A stretch of DNA of 64,000 nt, taken from positions 16,802,001 to 16,866,000 of the forward strand of contig CM114273.1 in NCBI GenBank assembly GCA_050084515.1, in the 5' to 3' direction. The translations under genes were made by a program, and so were the position numbers. Shown here piece by piece: positions 1 to 11,286 of this stretch (the first letter of the stretch is position 1; each line of letters starts with the position of its first letter). The stretch comes from Blasia pusilla (Eukaryota; Marchantiophyta; Marchantiopsida; Blasiales). The notes under the pieces were generated by a model. It did not search any database. It saw only the letters and a list, made by a program, of their open reading frames with translations, and was not told the DNA's origin.

Positions 1-1015
1 TCCTCCCTAAGCTCCTGGTGCCACAGACTTATCTCAGAATCCACGTTCCTGCACTGGTGGTGTAGACAACCGTTACTACTCCCGCCTAGAACTCATGGTG
101 GCTTCGCTCTCCTCCGCCATGTTGCACTCAATGTTCTTGACGATCCTAAAAACATCTCTCAACGTGGGTAAGGTGTTCATCAGAATCGCCCCTCCCGCAT
201 CCTTGTCTGTAGGGTTCGATCTAGCACGGCGTACCATGAATGGGTAGCCTAGGACTCTGTCATCCCTTGAGTGACGTTAATCAACCGGCGCAAGCAAGTA
301 TAGGCCTCACGCAAACTCTCACCCAGGTGCCTCTGGAAGTCGTGGATGCTCCGCAACTTCTCAGTCCGTACCCCCTAGTAGTTTGGCCGCAACTCAACAA
401 AGAACTCAACCACAAGGTTGAACCCAGCACGAACCTGACTGCACGGTGCAACTGTTCGAGTGCGAGTTAGCCCTCCTAAAACATCACTGGTGGAAGAGGA
501 AGTTTCCTCTCATGACTCCTCCTCCTCATCTGGGAACGGCTCCGTCATTGACACATAATGTGGGTCATAGTAGAGTCGCCATGGGCATATATGTGGGAGA
601 ACTCATGGTAATCGTCCATGGGTGGTCCCTCTAAATGCTGGAACATTCCGCTCCATGCTGTAAATGGGTTGAACTCTCTAGAGTTCCTATCCCCCTGTAA
701 GTCATACCAACTCTTAAACTCTGCAATAAAGTCATGCAACTGTATCGTGCCTATAGCACCCGAAAACCTACACAGTCCTCTATCCCGATCGTCCATCTCG
801 TACGCCCAACTGGTAGGACCATTCACGATGTGAGGTGATGCAACAAAAAACTCTTGTACGCTCTCCCCCTTCTCTGAATATGACACAAAAGGAAATCGAG
901 ATGGTCCCTTATGTGGAGACCCTCGAAATATCGCGCCACTCCGCATTAAAGCTTGATCTAGAGCTACTCTCAAATCCACCACCTCGCCTCTCAAAGTCCC
1001 AAAAGGACGCCGTCA
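1..1015 (-). pseudogene. Decayed Ty3/gypsy-type gag fragment
   Basis: On the minus strand a frame running from about 1010 down to 545 is open for about 150 codons. It contains EFKSWYDLQ, FTAWSGMFQHLEGPP and YHEFSHIYAHG, which look like the N-terminal part of plant retrotransposon gag proteins. Below 545 the reading continues in other frames with FFVELRPNY, TEKLRSIHDFQRHLGESL and LREAYTCLRRLINVTQGM. This is the W/F..F...Y....... L..l.Q...ESl.eay..f..L pattern of the Retrotrans_gag domain. The lower part is broken by several stops and frame changes, and the left window edge cuts it off. No zinc knuckle, protease or LTR is visible here, so the element cannot be assigned beyond a gag of gypsy type. 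It is not the same family as the gag near 33 kb as far as I can see by eye. Confidence 0.6.
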
Positions 1016-4000
1016 TGACCCTCATGCCCCTCTCACACGATCACTCTGAACCTCGTGAGTTATCACTCAATCACTCAAACTGAACATGCGGCATTCAATC
1101 TACACCTTCTCACTGAGATGTGCACCATGCGGCAAAAAGCGGCGTGGTGCGGCAAATCGGCTATCGTCCTATCATCTCGTCGACAGGACATACCCTCAAC
1201 TTTGGACATCCCACACAGGTCTATGTCACGTAAACCCAGACATCAACAATGCTCTCAGCATCTGCACGAAACCCAATATTCCCAAATAACTACCCAATAG
1301 CCGGAAACTCCCTAACACGTGCAAGGCATAAGACCAGAATGGGTAAACTGAATAATTGTCTGATTTAAATAATTTGGGACACAAGGCTAGAAGAAATGAA
1401 GGTTTTCTTAAATGGAAGAAAAAGTTGTCTCCTTCCCTTTTCCATGAGTAGAATAAATTTTAAGCACTTTTCATGGGTTTCTTTTTTTAATGAAGGGATA
1501 AGTCTCTCATAAGTCTTCAATGGTGGAATGCTAGAGTAAAAAAATTAGTATCCAAGAGAAAGGAATTTTTTAAGTTTATATTTTATTTTCTACAAAAAAA
1601 AACTGAATTTAAGAAGAATTTTATTCCTTCTATAATAAGTAAATAGTAATTTTGAAAGAAGAATCAAAACCATTGGTTTTTCCAATGGTGAAGACTTGAA
1701 ACCCCTTACCTCTGGCATTGGTTTTGTCAATGGTGAAGTCGGGTTTTAGGGGGACTTCCACTTTTCCTCTCCCTTTGACTTGTTATCTCCTTGGTGAATT
1801 AGTTCTTTCGGTCCCTCCCCCTTCCCCACCCCTCATGTACTTAGATTTGATTGGTGTTACAATGATTGATCATACTATCAATGAAAATTTCTAAATACAC
1901 AAAACAAATTTGTGGATGTTTGAAGGAAACATTTGTTGCTATTTCTTGAAGTGGCAAGTCCAAAAGATGCGGTAATGGTGATAGTTTGAAGTTAGATTTG
2001 ATTGGAAAAAGTCAATCACTATGGAAGAAATTGGAGAATTCTCATATTTTTTTTCAAACATATACAATCCATACTCTTTTTGACCAACCTTTTGTCCCAA
2101 TCCCTTGTGGATCTCACTCCTCAAAATAATTTCATATCCCATACCTTACCAACCATTAGATGCCTAGATAAGTTTTGGCCCAAAATGTATAAAATCCCTT
2201 CTTGCCTCATAAGATGCCTTAATGGCATTTTGAGAGAGAGAGAGAGAAAGAAGTCACAAGAATGTATACTCAGATTTGTGCTTGCTTCTTGTTAAATAAA
2301 CTCTAGAATGAAAAAATGTATCCAATGGCTTCACAAAACTTAATTCTTCATTTTTTTTACTTACTATAAATATCCAATTGGATGTATTTTCAAGTCATGT
2401 TTTACTTGTTGAAAATATTCAACTAGAATTACCCAAGCAAGAGTCTTCAAATCCAATTTCCAACACTAAAATTGAACTATGGATTTCGCCAAAGGAGATC
2501 TCCCTTGCACATTGGAGCCAATATTCATAATGGTGCTAATTTACAACAACCCTCCCTATCAAGATGGCCCACTCCTATGCCCTACGTCTCCAATTATGTA
2601 TGTAAGCTTTGTGCATAACCATGTTTGTGTCCGCCCCTATTCCAAGGGAAGTTGGGCAAATGCTTATACAAAAATGATGTAAGAAAATTGGGGTCTTGTC
2701 TCCTACTTCTCACTATCGCTCACCAAAGTTGAGGTGGTAGATTTACTTGTTCGATTGTCTAACACATGTTTTCGCGCAGCTAAAAAAAATCATCATTCCT
2801 TTTTTTTTTTTTTTTTTTATCTTGGTTGACTTTGGTTGGTTTCATTCCTTCCATTGGAAGAGAATAGCCTTTATTTTTCCTTCTTGCATTTTGTCTCATT
2901 TTTGTTTGTGATTTTTATAAAGGTAGATTTCACTTTTCTTAGACAATTGAATTTAGGCAAGGAGTGGAGTTTTTTACTTCAAAGAAATTATCGAAGTTCC
3001 TATGTTCTCATACATACATCTTCAACCCCATTCCATTGTCTATGGATTCTAGATTTTTTTCCCCTTCCCCTTTCCTTTCCCATACGTTCTACATATACCA
3101 ATGTACTTTATGTTGTCGAAACCTCAAACCCCATTAGAATTGAGATATTTAACGTTTCTCTTGAGAGCAGATTTCTTTCTTCTCTTTTCGAGATGCTTTC
3201 TGGGATTATATTCTCTCCAAAAAAAATATCTTTCTTTATGTGGATGAATCTACTTCACACTTACACTTATTTGCTCAAGTGAATGAAAAAGCACACTTAA
3301 GAAAAATTCACCTAATAAAAATATCATTTTCCCCCTTGAGAGGTCTAAATTCACACCCTATAAAACATAGTACATATGAAGATATAGTCAACCTAGGAGA
3401 CCCCTCGCCAACCTTTTGTGGCATGAACAAAGCTACTCAATGAAATGTCAAACAAGTTTATGCTCATTGCTCTCGAATTAATCTCTAGATCGCAACGTTG
3501 AAAAAAAGGAGAATGAATAATTAATCAATCTAGACTATTATTGGAGAGTGCCTCTTCATTTTGAGATCACATCTCCTTTTGACACATAATCTTTTTAGCC
3601 AATAGAATCTTGTTGTCTACGCCAACGGGATCGCTCGAATTCCATTGGACATTTAGGATGGTTAATTCAAAATTATACATTTGTACATCATACGGGCACC
3701 AACTAGTTTATTCAACAATGAGCTCTGGTTATTTTCAATCAATCAAAGACCCATTACAAACAACGGCCACAAAGCAAGGCTTAGATAGTTATTTTAGACG
3801 TATTGGAAATATCCCATGGGAACTATTTCAATCTAGGAATTTGTAAATCCCAATCCGAGATTTCAAAAAATTAAAATGAAAAAATATTTACGACCCCTAC
3901 AATACTCGATTCCGAGCGCAGAGGCCGCACAACGCAAGATACTCTGCAGAATTTTTGACCTTCGGATACAAATTTTTGAAGGGATGGATGTGAAGAGATT

Positions 4001-4520
4001 CCATGTTAGCGTTAATGCTCTCATTATTCCTATCATAGTGTCCGATTCGGATCAGTCGTGTTCTTCGATCATTGTATTAGTCTTTTTTAACCTTTGGAGT
4101 CAAAGAAACTTACGGCTTTAAATTAAAAAACTGGTTGGTATCGACAATTTTCCTAAACTTTCGGTTGCATATACCAAAAGTTTTATAAATTCTCTCATAT
4201 CAAGCCGAGCCCTGCTGGCTTGAAACTGAAGGGTACAGGTGTACGAAGTTACGAACTGACAAGAGCTTTGGTTATTTATATACAAGTGAAGGATTGATTA
4301 TTTTCGTAGCTCGGTTTGTTTGCAAAATAAACAATAATTCAAATGATCAAGCAATCAATCACGTAGGATGGGAGAGCTTCGCTAGGCAGCTGTAGTGGAG
4401 AAGAATGTGTGACCTTCCAATTATGAACTACACGTGTATCGCTCCACAAGAGTCCCTTAAATCGGACGCACTCAAAGAAAAGAAAGCATAAAAGGAAACG
4501 CGTTCCTTCGGAGTAAAGCT
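1016..4520. other. AT-rich spacer, no gene recognised
   Basis: The segment holds poly-T/poly-A runs (for example 2800-2819). It also has a short imperfect duplication of a CATTGGTTTT-TCAATGGTGAAG block near 1671 and 1714, and only short ORFs biased by T-rich codons. The longest (2836-3282, +) is full of Phe/Leu/Ser from T-runs and has no recognisable motif. I see no RNA gene, coding domain or terminal repeat. Confidence 0.6.
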
Positions 4521-6560
4521 GAAGTGAAGTGGAGTGGTTTTACGGTTTCCATCGTTATGACACCCACTGACGGACTCCCTATACTCATAATCCAATTCCG
4601 GTCAACTACTCTTCTCAACGCGAACGGTTTCGCTGCCAATAGCGCAACGCGAATCTACCAAACCATTCAGCCTCTCTACGAGTCTGGTTTTGCCAACTTT
4701 GGACGTCTACGAACGTATGTGTTTGGTCTCCATCTCTCTCCCTCTCTCTAAGATTAGAGGAATCTCTACGATCGGGATGGGTTATTCCATCCTGGATATA
4801 ATAAGCTCATGTTGGAGCGATTTACTATGGACGAGGTGACCTTTAATTGATACTAAACATTGTCCTCTTTGCTGTACGAATCGGGTTAATGATGCGTGTG
4901 GTACACGAATGAATTTATGATGTATTTTTAGATCTAAATTTGAACTTTAATCATGAAAAGTATTCATAATACAAAATCAGGATTAAATTTTCAGAGTAAA
5001 TTTGGACTTTCAGGAAAGAGGTATGATATTCATGATTTGCGTTTTACATTCTTTGTCCCTGATTCGAATAATAATGTGACTTACGATCAGATGGTCGTGA
5101 TTGTAACCGTAAAGGAGATGCCTAGGGAGGTACCGGGTTTGTTGTTGTTACTATAATCCCTCATTGAGATCCATATAGGGGAAGATCTCCCTTCTTTCTT
5201 TCCAGGGCCGGTTTTGGCCCTTGGGTTTTTTTAAAAAAATCTTTCTGATGGGTTTTCCATCATGTGTTTTCATTGAAGTTTTTCATCATTTTTCATTTTC
5301 AAAGCGGGTCTAGAGCCCTCCATGTCAATTCAAGTATGGTTGGTGAATAGAATCTCAACTTTGTATGCGCTTGCGGTTTTTACTCCGTTGGATCGTACTT
5401 TGCAAAACGGACATGATAGAGACTCAAAGATGATACTTCCTACGATTTTAAAGTTGCCTCAAATCGTTTTTAAAACAAGAGATGTTTTTTTGCCTACTTT
5501 TCGGGTAGACGGTGGTGATATATTGCATTCTGGAATTAGCATGCAAGGATGCATTTTTAGAGGTCTTGACCATTTACTAACCAACCTAAGTAGGAGTAGA
5601 AGCCCAACACACCAGGATGAAGTCAAGTACAAGATTGTGTTGCCTAGGCATTTTATGTTGTCTTGTGGGGACGAGGAGTTCAAAGTAGTTACGGCCTTTA
5701 CACATAAGCGTCGTTTTTTTTCTCGTCGTGTATCTCACACGTGTTTAATAATTCCCCCTCTCAAGACCGCACACCGGTTCTAAGTGGGGAGGATTCAAAA
5801 GTTCAGGGAGTGAAAGAAGGACTCCTAAAATTTCTACATATTTGGCGGAAGAAATCGTTGAAGACTAGAGAGAGAGAGGGCCATAAAAAACATGGCTTTG
5901 TTCGTTCCGAAGGAGAGAGGATGAGAGCACCGCAAGAGAGCCCTCGAGGATTTCCAAGAATGTAAGTCTTTGAGTTATCGACTTTGAGTCTATCCAGTGC
6001 GTTTGGGAGATCTTGTCCCTCTTTGCCCTCGTGATGGAACTCACCCCCTTCGTTCCCCCGGACACCCACGCACGGCTGAGTCGTTTAAAAACTGTCTGGG
6101 CCAATGAACCCTTACTGCTACGTACATATGGGCGAGGCAGCGAGAGTTAAACTGGCAGCCCCCCGCCATAGATAGCAGCCCAAGGAAACTGAAGCACCAA
6201 CGTTTGAATGTTGTACTTTAGGGTTCCCTCGCCAGTCTTGTACTCGGGAAGCGCCATGCTGCGGTTCGTGTGAACTTTCCCGCATACGTGAAGTTACTAT
6301 ATGGGGTAAACGTAGTCGCCTGCCTAACTTTGCGTTCGCAGCACTCCTTTATTTTGTTTATTTTATGTATGCCGAGCGCCTGCCACGTAGACTGTGGACA
6401 TTTCCGCATTTCGGTGCTCAAGTCGTACCAGACCCTCCGGCAGATTACACGAACGAATCGGACGACGGAGTTGCGCGCCTGGTCTTAACGCTCGGAGGCG
6501 CGCGAAGACGGCGACATCCGTGTGATTCCGCTCACAGAGTCAGAGAATCCAGAGCACTTA
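4521..6560. other. Spacer with unrecognised ORFs, becoming GC-richer to the right
   Basis: Plus-strand ORFs lie at 4524-4751, 4953-5156 and 5322-5783 (the last about 153 codons). Their composition is less biased than the flanks, but I recognise no domain, and I find no convincing splice sites joining them. From about 5.95 kb the DNA becomes markedly GC-richer and CpG-containing, which leads into the hairpin cluster. A host gene remnant is possible but not supported by any motif. Confidence 0.4.
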
Positions 6561-6614
6561 TTGAACCCGCCGTGTCCCCATGTGTTCCGAACACATGGGA
6601 CACGGCGGGTTCAA
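6561..6614. repeat. Near-perfect snap-back hairpin, 26-27 bp arms
   Basis: The arm at 6561-6587 begins TTGAACCCGCCGTGTCC. It is the reverse complement of 6589-6614 apart from one extra C (CCCC against GGG), with a loop of about one base. Folded as RNA or single-stranded DNA it would give an almost continuous 26-bp stem. Just downstream (6615-6640) the words GGGTGTCCCGAACCCC echo the arm in scrambled form. Confidence 0.85.
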
Positions 6615-6682
6615 ACGACGGGTGTCCCGAACCCCTTCCCCCATCGGGATCGCAATGCTCTACACCCGGCTGCATTTCCCGG

Positions 6683-6762
6683 TTTGCAGAGATTTCCCCT
6701 CCGTTGCAGAAATTTGCTCTCCGTTGGAGAGATTTGTCCTCCGTTGCACAAATTTGCCCTCG
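6683..6762. repeat. Four-copy 20-bp tandem repeat
   Basis: Four adjacent 20-bp units start at 6683, 6703, 6723 and 6743. They share the form GTTGCAGAAATTTGCTCTCC with 2-5 substitutions each. The array sits between two inverted repeats and is 66 bp from the first. No coding role is evident. Short ORFs cross it on both strands because 20 bp is not a multiple of three. Confidence 0.85.
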
Positions 6763-6815
6763 GCATTGATCGTGCATGCTTTCGGTTCGTAACGTATTAC
6801 TTTTTCTCCCAACCT

Positions 6816-6851
6816 CGGAGATGAACGTGTTTATGAACACATTCATCTCCG
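6816..6851. repeat. Second snap-back hairpin, 16-bp arms
   Basis: CGGAGATGAACGTGTT at 6816-6831 pairs with AACACATTCATCTCCG at 6836-6851 with a single mismatch across a 4-base loop. It lies about 50 bp after the 20-bp tandem array. It carries no T-run, so it does not look like a simple terminator. Confidence 0.85.
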
Positions 6852-8410
6852 GAGCGTATGAAGGGTTGATTGGATGGGTGAATTGCCTTTTGATTTTCTC
6901 GTTTGTTCTGTAGGGTTATAAGATGATACAGGCAGAGAATTAGGGGAGGTCTGCCTCAGAGTTCTATGCTTGTTTTTTAAATCCGTAGAGTTGCATTGCC
7001 GGAATGCCTTACGTTTCTTACAATTGGGCCAGATCACACTAGTGTCCAATTGATTGCGGTTCTTTCTTAAATAGACGGGGAGTCACTTTTTCGTTGTCGC
7101 TTTACCTGTATAAGTGTATTCGGTGCCGCATGTTACTCAGTCATGCGTTGTGATTCAGGCTCTGGTGCTTGATTATGTATTTGGTGGGTCAATTGGTCTC
7201 TGTAGTTACCTCCTTCTTGAAATCTCTTTATTTCCATTGATAAGTTCAAAATATATTGTGAAGGTGTATTAGATGGGTTCTGGTGTTGCATGTGACCATG
7301 TCATTCAGAGTTTGTCCACCAATGACCAATTTGGAAAGTTTTGGCTCTCGTAGAAGGCTTTCTGATGGGCTCCTCTGCCCCTTTTTTCCTTTGGGTTTCT
7401 TTTGTATCATGAGAATGAACTGAGAATCACTATAGAGGTCCTTGCTACATTCGTGAAGATGTATTTATTCACATGTCACAAAAAGGTTATCTGGTTTGCA
7501 GGGTGGAGTGTGGATTGTATTGATATCCATTGCCCTGTCAGTTGCCACCGGGATATTTCCCATCTCCAACGTTGGCGTCTATTGGGTCTGAAGGGATTGA
7601 AGGTAACTTTAATGGCATATTTTTTTGTGTAGAAAAAATCATCCATCCACTTTTTGTCGCACTCATCGACAGTAAGTAGGCGTCTTATGAATTATACCCT
7701 AGGATCATGTGAACACTTGATGCTTATTGTTGTTAAGGTGTCATCCGTGTAGTTCCCTAAACTGAGTGGATATTGCATTTGAGAACCTGGACATGGTTGG
7801 AATACCTTCTTTGTGTCCGTTAAGACAATCATGAAAAATATAATCTACTAAAAGAGAATCGATTGGGAATTTTCTTGATAGTCGAAAACTCTTCTTTTTA
7901 CAATAGTGTTGATTATGAAGCAAAGTTCAAGGAGGAGGAAAGGGTCACCGAAATTAAGTGTGATGCACGCTTGTAGATTGTTTAGGGTAAGATAGTAAAT
8001 AGATGTAGTATGCAGTAAAGGAAAGAAAAGGACCTCTTGTTTAGAGAGAACAAAATCTCTAAGGTTCTCTATGGAAATACTTTCTTCATATGTGGGAAGA
8101 CATTTTTTTTTCGTGAAAAGAAAATATTTTTGTGTGAATTGGTTTGATACTTGTTAAATTTTGATCTTCATGACTTCATATAAATGAATTAATTTTTTTA
8201 AAATATATTACAAACCTCAAACCCATCATCCTTTTGAGTAAAAAGATAAATTCATAAAAATAGGGCATCAAAGGAAGAAATATTGCTATAGATATATGCT
8301 AGCAAAAGAAAGGCATTCCAACTATCTTATAAGGGTATGTAGCGACATGTGATGTGCTTCAAATGTTACTTTAAATGTTACCCATCAAATGGAAAATATT
8401 TTTTCTTTTA
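6852..8410. other. Spacer; one possible membrane-helix exon near 7500
   Basis: Mostly AT-rich DNA without a recognised gene. At about 7500-7586 (+), after a TTTGCAG acceptor-like site, one frame reads GGVWIVLISIALSVATG followed by IFPISNVGVYWV. That is a hydrophobic stretch long enough for a membrane helix. It has no flanking exons that I can connect and no family that I recognise, so it may be chance. From about 8.1 kb the DNA is very AT-rich and leads into the satellite array. Confidence 0.3.
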
Positions 8411-9800
8411 ATGGAAATCCTTGTACCATTCTTTACCCAAAAAATAGAAAATAGATATAAAACTATAAAATACAGTGAATGGATATATGGATAATATGGT
8501 AAGCATTCCATCTTAGAATTAAGGATGCCGAGAAATTATGGGAAAATTCACAAGATTATCGGTAGGATTGTGGTAAATAGAAAGCATTCCAATTTTTTTA
8601 AAATTGGAAATCCTTGTACCATTCTTTTACCCAAACAAATAGAAAATAGATGTAAAACTATAAAATACAGTGAGTGGATAAGTGGACAATATGGTAAGCA
8701 TTCCATCTTAGAATTAAGGACCCCGAGAAATTATGGGAAAATTCACAAGAGTGGCGGTAGGATCGTTGTAAATAGAAAGCATTCCATGTTCTACACACAT
8801 TACACTCAAAGAAATTAATTTTTTTTTTAAATTTGGAAATCCTTGTACCATTCTTTTACCCAAACAAATAGAAAACAGATGTAAAACTATAGAATACAGT
8901 GAATGGATAAGTGGACAATATGATAAGCATTCCATCTTAGAATTAAGGACGCCGATAAATTATGGGAAAATTCACAAGAGTGTCGATAGGATCGTGGTAA
9001 ATAGAAAGCATTCCATCTTCCACACTCATTACTCTCAAAGAATTTTATTTTATATTATAAAATTGGAAGTGGGGAGTTGTTGTGTGTGGCCGAGGGAAAG
9101 TATTACACTCTTTCTTTCACCAATTCTTTTATGTGTTGTTGTTAGTTAGCGGAAAATAGAAACAAATAGAAAACATGTGTAAAACTATAAAAGAAAGTGA
9201 GTGGATAATATGGTAAGCATTCCATCTTAGAATTAAGGACGCCGAGAAATTATTGGTAAATTCACATGACTGTCGGTAGGATCGTGGTAAACAGAAAGCA
9301 TTCCATCTTCCACACACATTACACTCAAAGAAAATAAAATTTTCTATAAAATTGGAAATCCTTGTACCATTATTTTACCCAAAGAAATAGAAAACAAATG
9401 GAGAGCTATAAAATAAAGTGAATGGATAAGTGGACAATATGGTAAGCATTCCATCTTAGAATTACGGACGCCGGGAAATTATGGAAAATTTCACAAGAGT
9501 GTCGGTAGGATCGTAGTAAATAGAAAGCATTCCAGCTTCCGCACACACATTACACTCGAAGAAAATCATAATTTATTATAAGATTGGAAGTGGGAAGTTG
9601 CTTTGCGTAGCAGAAGGAAAGTATTCCACTATTTCTTTTACCAATTTTTTTCTATGTTGTTGTTAGTTAGCGGAAAATAGAAACAAATAGAAAACATTTG
9701 GAAAAATATAAAATAAAGTGAATGGATAAGGGGACAATGTGGTAATCATTCCATCCCAGAATTAAGGACGTCGAGAAATTATGGGAAAATTCCCCACAAT
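8411..9800. repeat. Satellite-like tandem array with two unit types
   Basis: Diverged units of about 190-290 bp begin near 8411, 8603, 8832, 9061, 9351 and 9585. Shared landmarks, in order, are TGGAAATCCTTGTACCATT, ACCCAAACAAATAGAAAA, a TGAATGGATAAGTGGACAAT block, GGTAAGCATTCCATCTTAG, AATTAAGGACGCCGAGAAAT, TCGGTAGGATCGTGGTAAAT and AGAAAGCATTCCA. The 9061 and 9585 units replace the first landmark with a different segment (TTGGAAGTGGG...ACCAATTCTTTT...TTGTTGTTAGTTAGCGGAAA). This gives an order A-A-A-B-A-B. Identity looks high within the shared parts, which suggests fairly recent amplification. No long open frame runs through several units. Confidence 0.85.
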
Positions 9801-10302
9801 TTTTTAATTCGGTGTGCTAGAGTTATCTTTGGAAGTGAAGTTTGTATCTCAAGTATCTTTCGAGGAAGTGGAGAGTATTTTATGTATGCCCATTGAGTAG
9901 AAAAAACTTTACTCTTGTAACCTATTTTCTCAATTTATGTAAGAAAAAGAATGAGGACAGAATCCAAACATCATCTAAAAGGACACGTTTAGATGCCTAC
10001 CTGTGAAATGAGAGTGTGTATATTCTCTGCATCTACTTTTTATGTGTTAGTATCCAAGAATATAATGATAGAACACCTTGATAACTCCATGAAGGGATTC
10101 ATTAGAGATAAAATCAGGGAAAAGGATTCTGAAAGTATCATGTTTTTTATGAAAATATGTGTCAATATGCCGTGAGATACTTAATGATCATACAATGAAA
10201 TCATTTGTCTAAGGCCAAAAAGGTGAAATAAAGCACCTTTTAAAGTCAAGTAAGACAAGCTGAAATCAAAACGAGGTAGAAAATAAATTTTGAGACATTT
10301 AC
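9801..10302. other. Spacer, nothing recognised
   Basis: AT-rich sequence between the tandem array and the 3' end of the small minus-strand gene. It contains a 60-codon plus ORF with no motif. Confidence 0.5.
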
Positions 10303-10966
10303 TCACAATGTGAGCTCACATATTACTTCGGAACAGAATTCATGAGTTGGGGGGGGGGGATTTCTGAGTAAGCTTTGTGAGCAGAGATCAAAGGAAAGCT
10401 GAGCACGTAGAAATTCCCAAGCACTACGGTTCTGATCTAAACATTGGAGCACCTCTCTATTTGCCACACTCAATTGAAGGATATTTTCATATGTCAAGAG
10501 TGCTTGTACCTGGAACAGAAACTTCTCAATGATTTGAGGTAAGCCATCGATGGTTTTTTTCAGACATGGAACTTTCGAGCTTCTATAGAGAAATGCGCAT
10601 AGATAGAAATCCATGCACAATCGTTTCCATAGTATTGCAAACATCTGAAATGACCTTCAATCTGGCTGATAACTCTTGCAGTTTTACAAGTAATCCCTTG
10701 TGAGACTTGGCTAGCTTCTTTCCTGCAGGCCCCATAAAAATCTTCACAAATGCATCGTTGAAGTTTTTGTTCAAATCTGACAATGATAAGATGGTAGTAG
10801 AATTTTCAGAGCAAGAAACACTTCTAGCACCTTTCTTCACGCGTTTTGCAGTGTCCCCATCTGATTCATGGCCTCTTTCCCCATCCTGAAGTCCTTGTGC
10901 AGGTCTGAAAGCTTGTTGGAGCTGGATCACTCCTCTGATCCTCTTCATTGCACGAGTTTTGTCCAT
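10303..10966 (-). CDS. Small basic, helix-rich protein, unknown family, two segments
   Basis: An ATG at 10966 sits in a good plant context (ACCATGGAC). It opens a frame to about 10583 encoding a basic N-terminus (MDKTRAMKRIRG), a charged Asp/Glu-Lys stretch, then a helical region with LSDLNKNFNDAFVKIFMG and LVKLQELSARLKVISD. A second segment, 10570-10303, follows a CTCTATAG acceptor-like site in another frame. It encodes TIDGLPQIIEKFLFQVQALL, NREVLQCLDQNRSAWEFL and a Pro-rich tail that ends in a stop. Whether the two are joined by an intron or separated by a frameshift I cannot decide, and the donor is not clear. I do not recognise the family. It lies about 320 bp downstream of the transposase stop in the same orientation, so it may be an accessory gene of that element. 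Confidence 0.4.
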
Positions 10967-11286
10967 GGTGACACATCAAAATTAAATTTTGGAGATCAGA
11001 AGAACTTCTTCACACTCGTTTATGTTTCCCTTGATTCATAGTCGCTTCATCTCCTGTGAACGTGAAGATTGAAAATATTCATCTGAACTGAGCCCCTATG
11101 TATTGCGATGTCCCTCTCTAAAAAATCCAAATGCGTAGGGCCGGCGGAAGACCTTATGATCGATGCCGTTAATATATGTGGCGCTACCCATGGAGATCCC
11201 GTGAAGATCCGCCAATCTGGAATACCTTCCATGAATTCCAAAAGCCCCAATCCTCCATATACACCGATCTCAAAACTACAACAAAA

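Noticed and set aside
2836-3282. 148-codon plus ORF
   Set aside because: Its Phe/Leu/Ser excess comes from T-runs. It has no motif, splice context or homology that I can name.
8411-9800. CRISPR array
   Set aside because: Units are 190-290 bp, diverged throughout, with no short identical repeat separated by unique spacers, and the DNA is a plant nuclear sequence.
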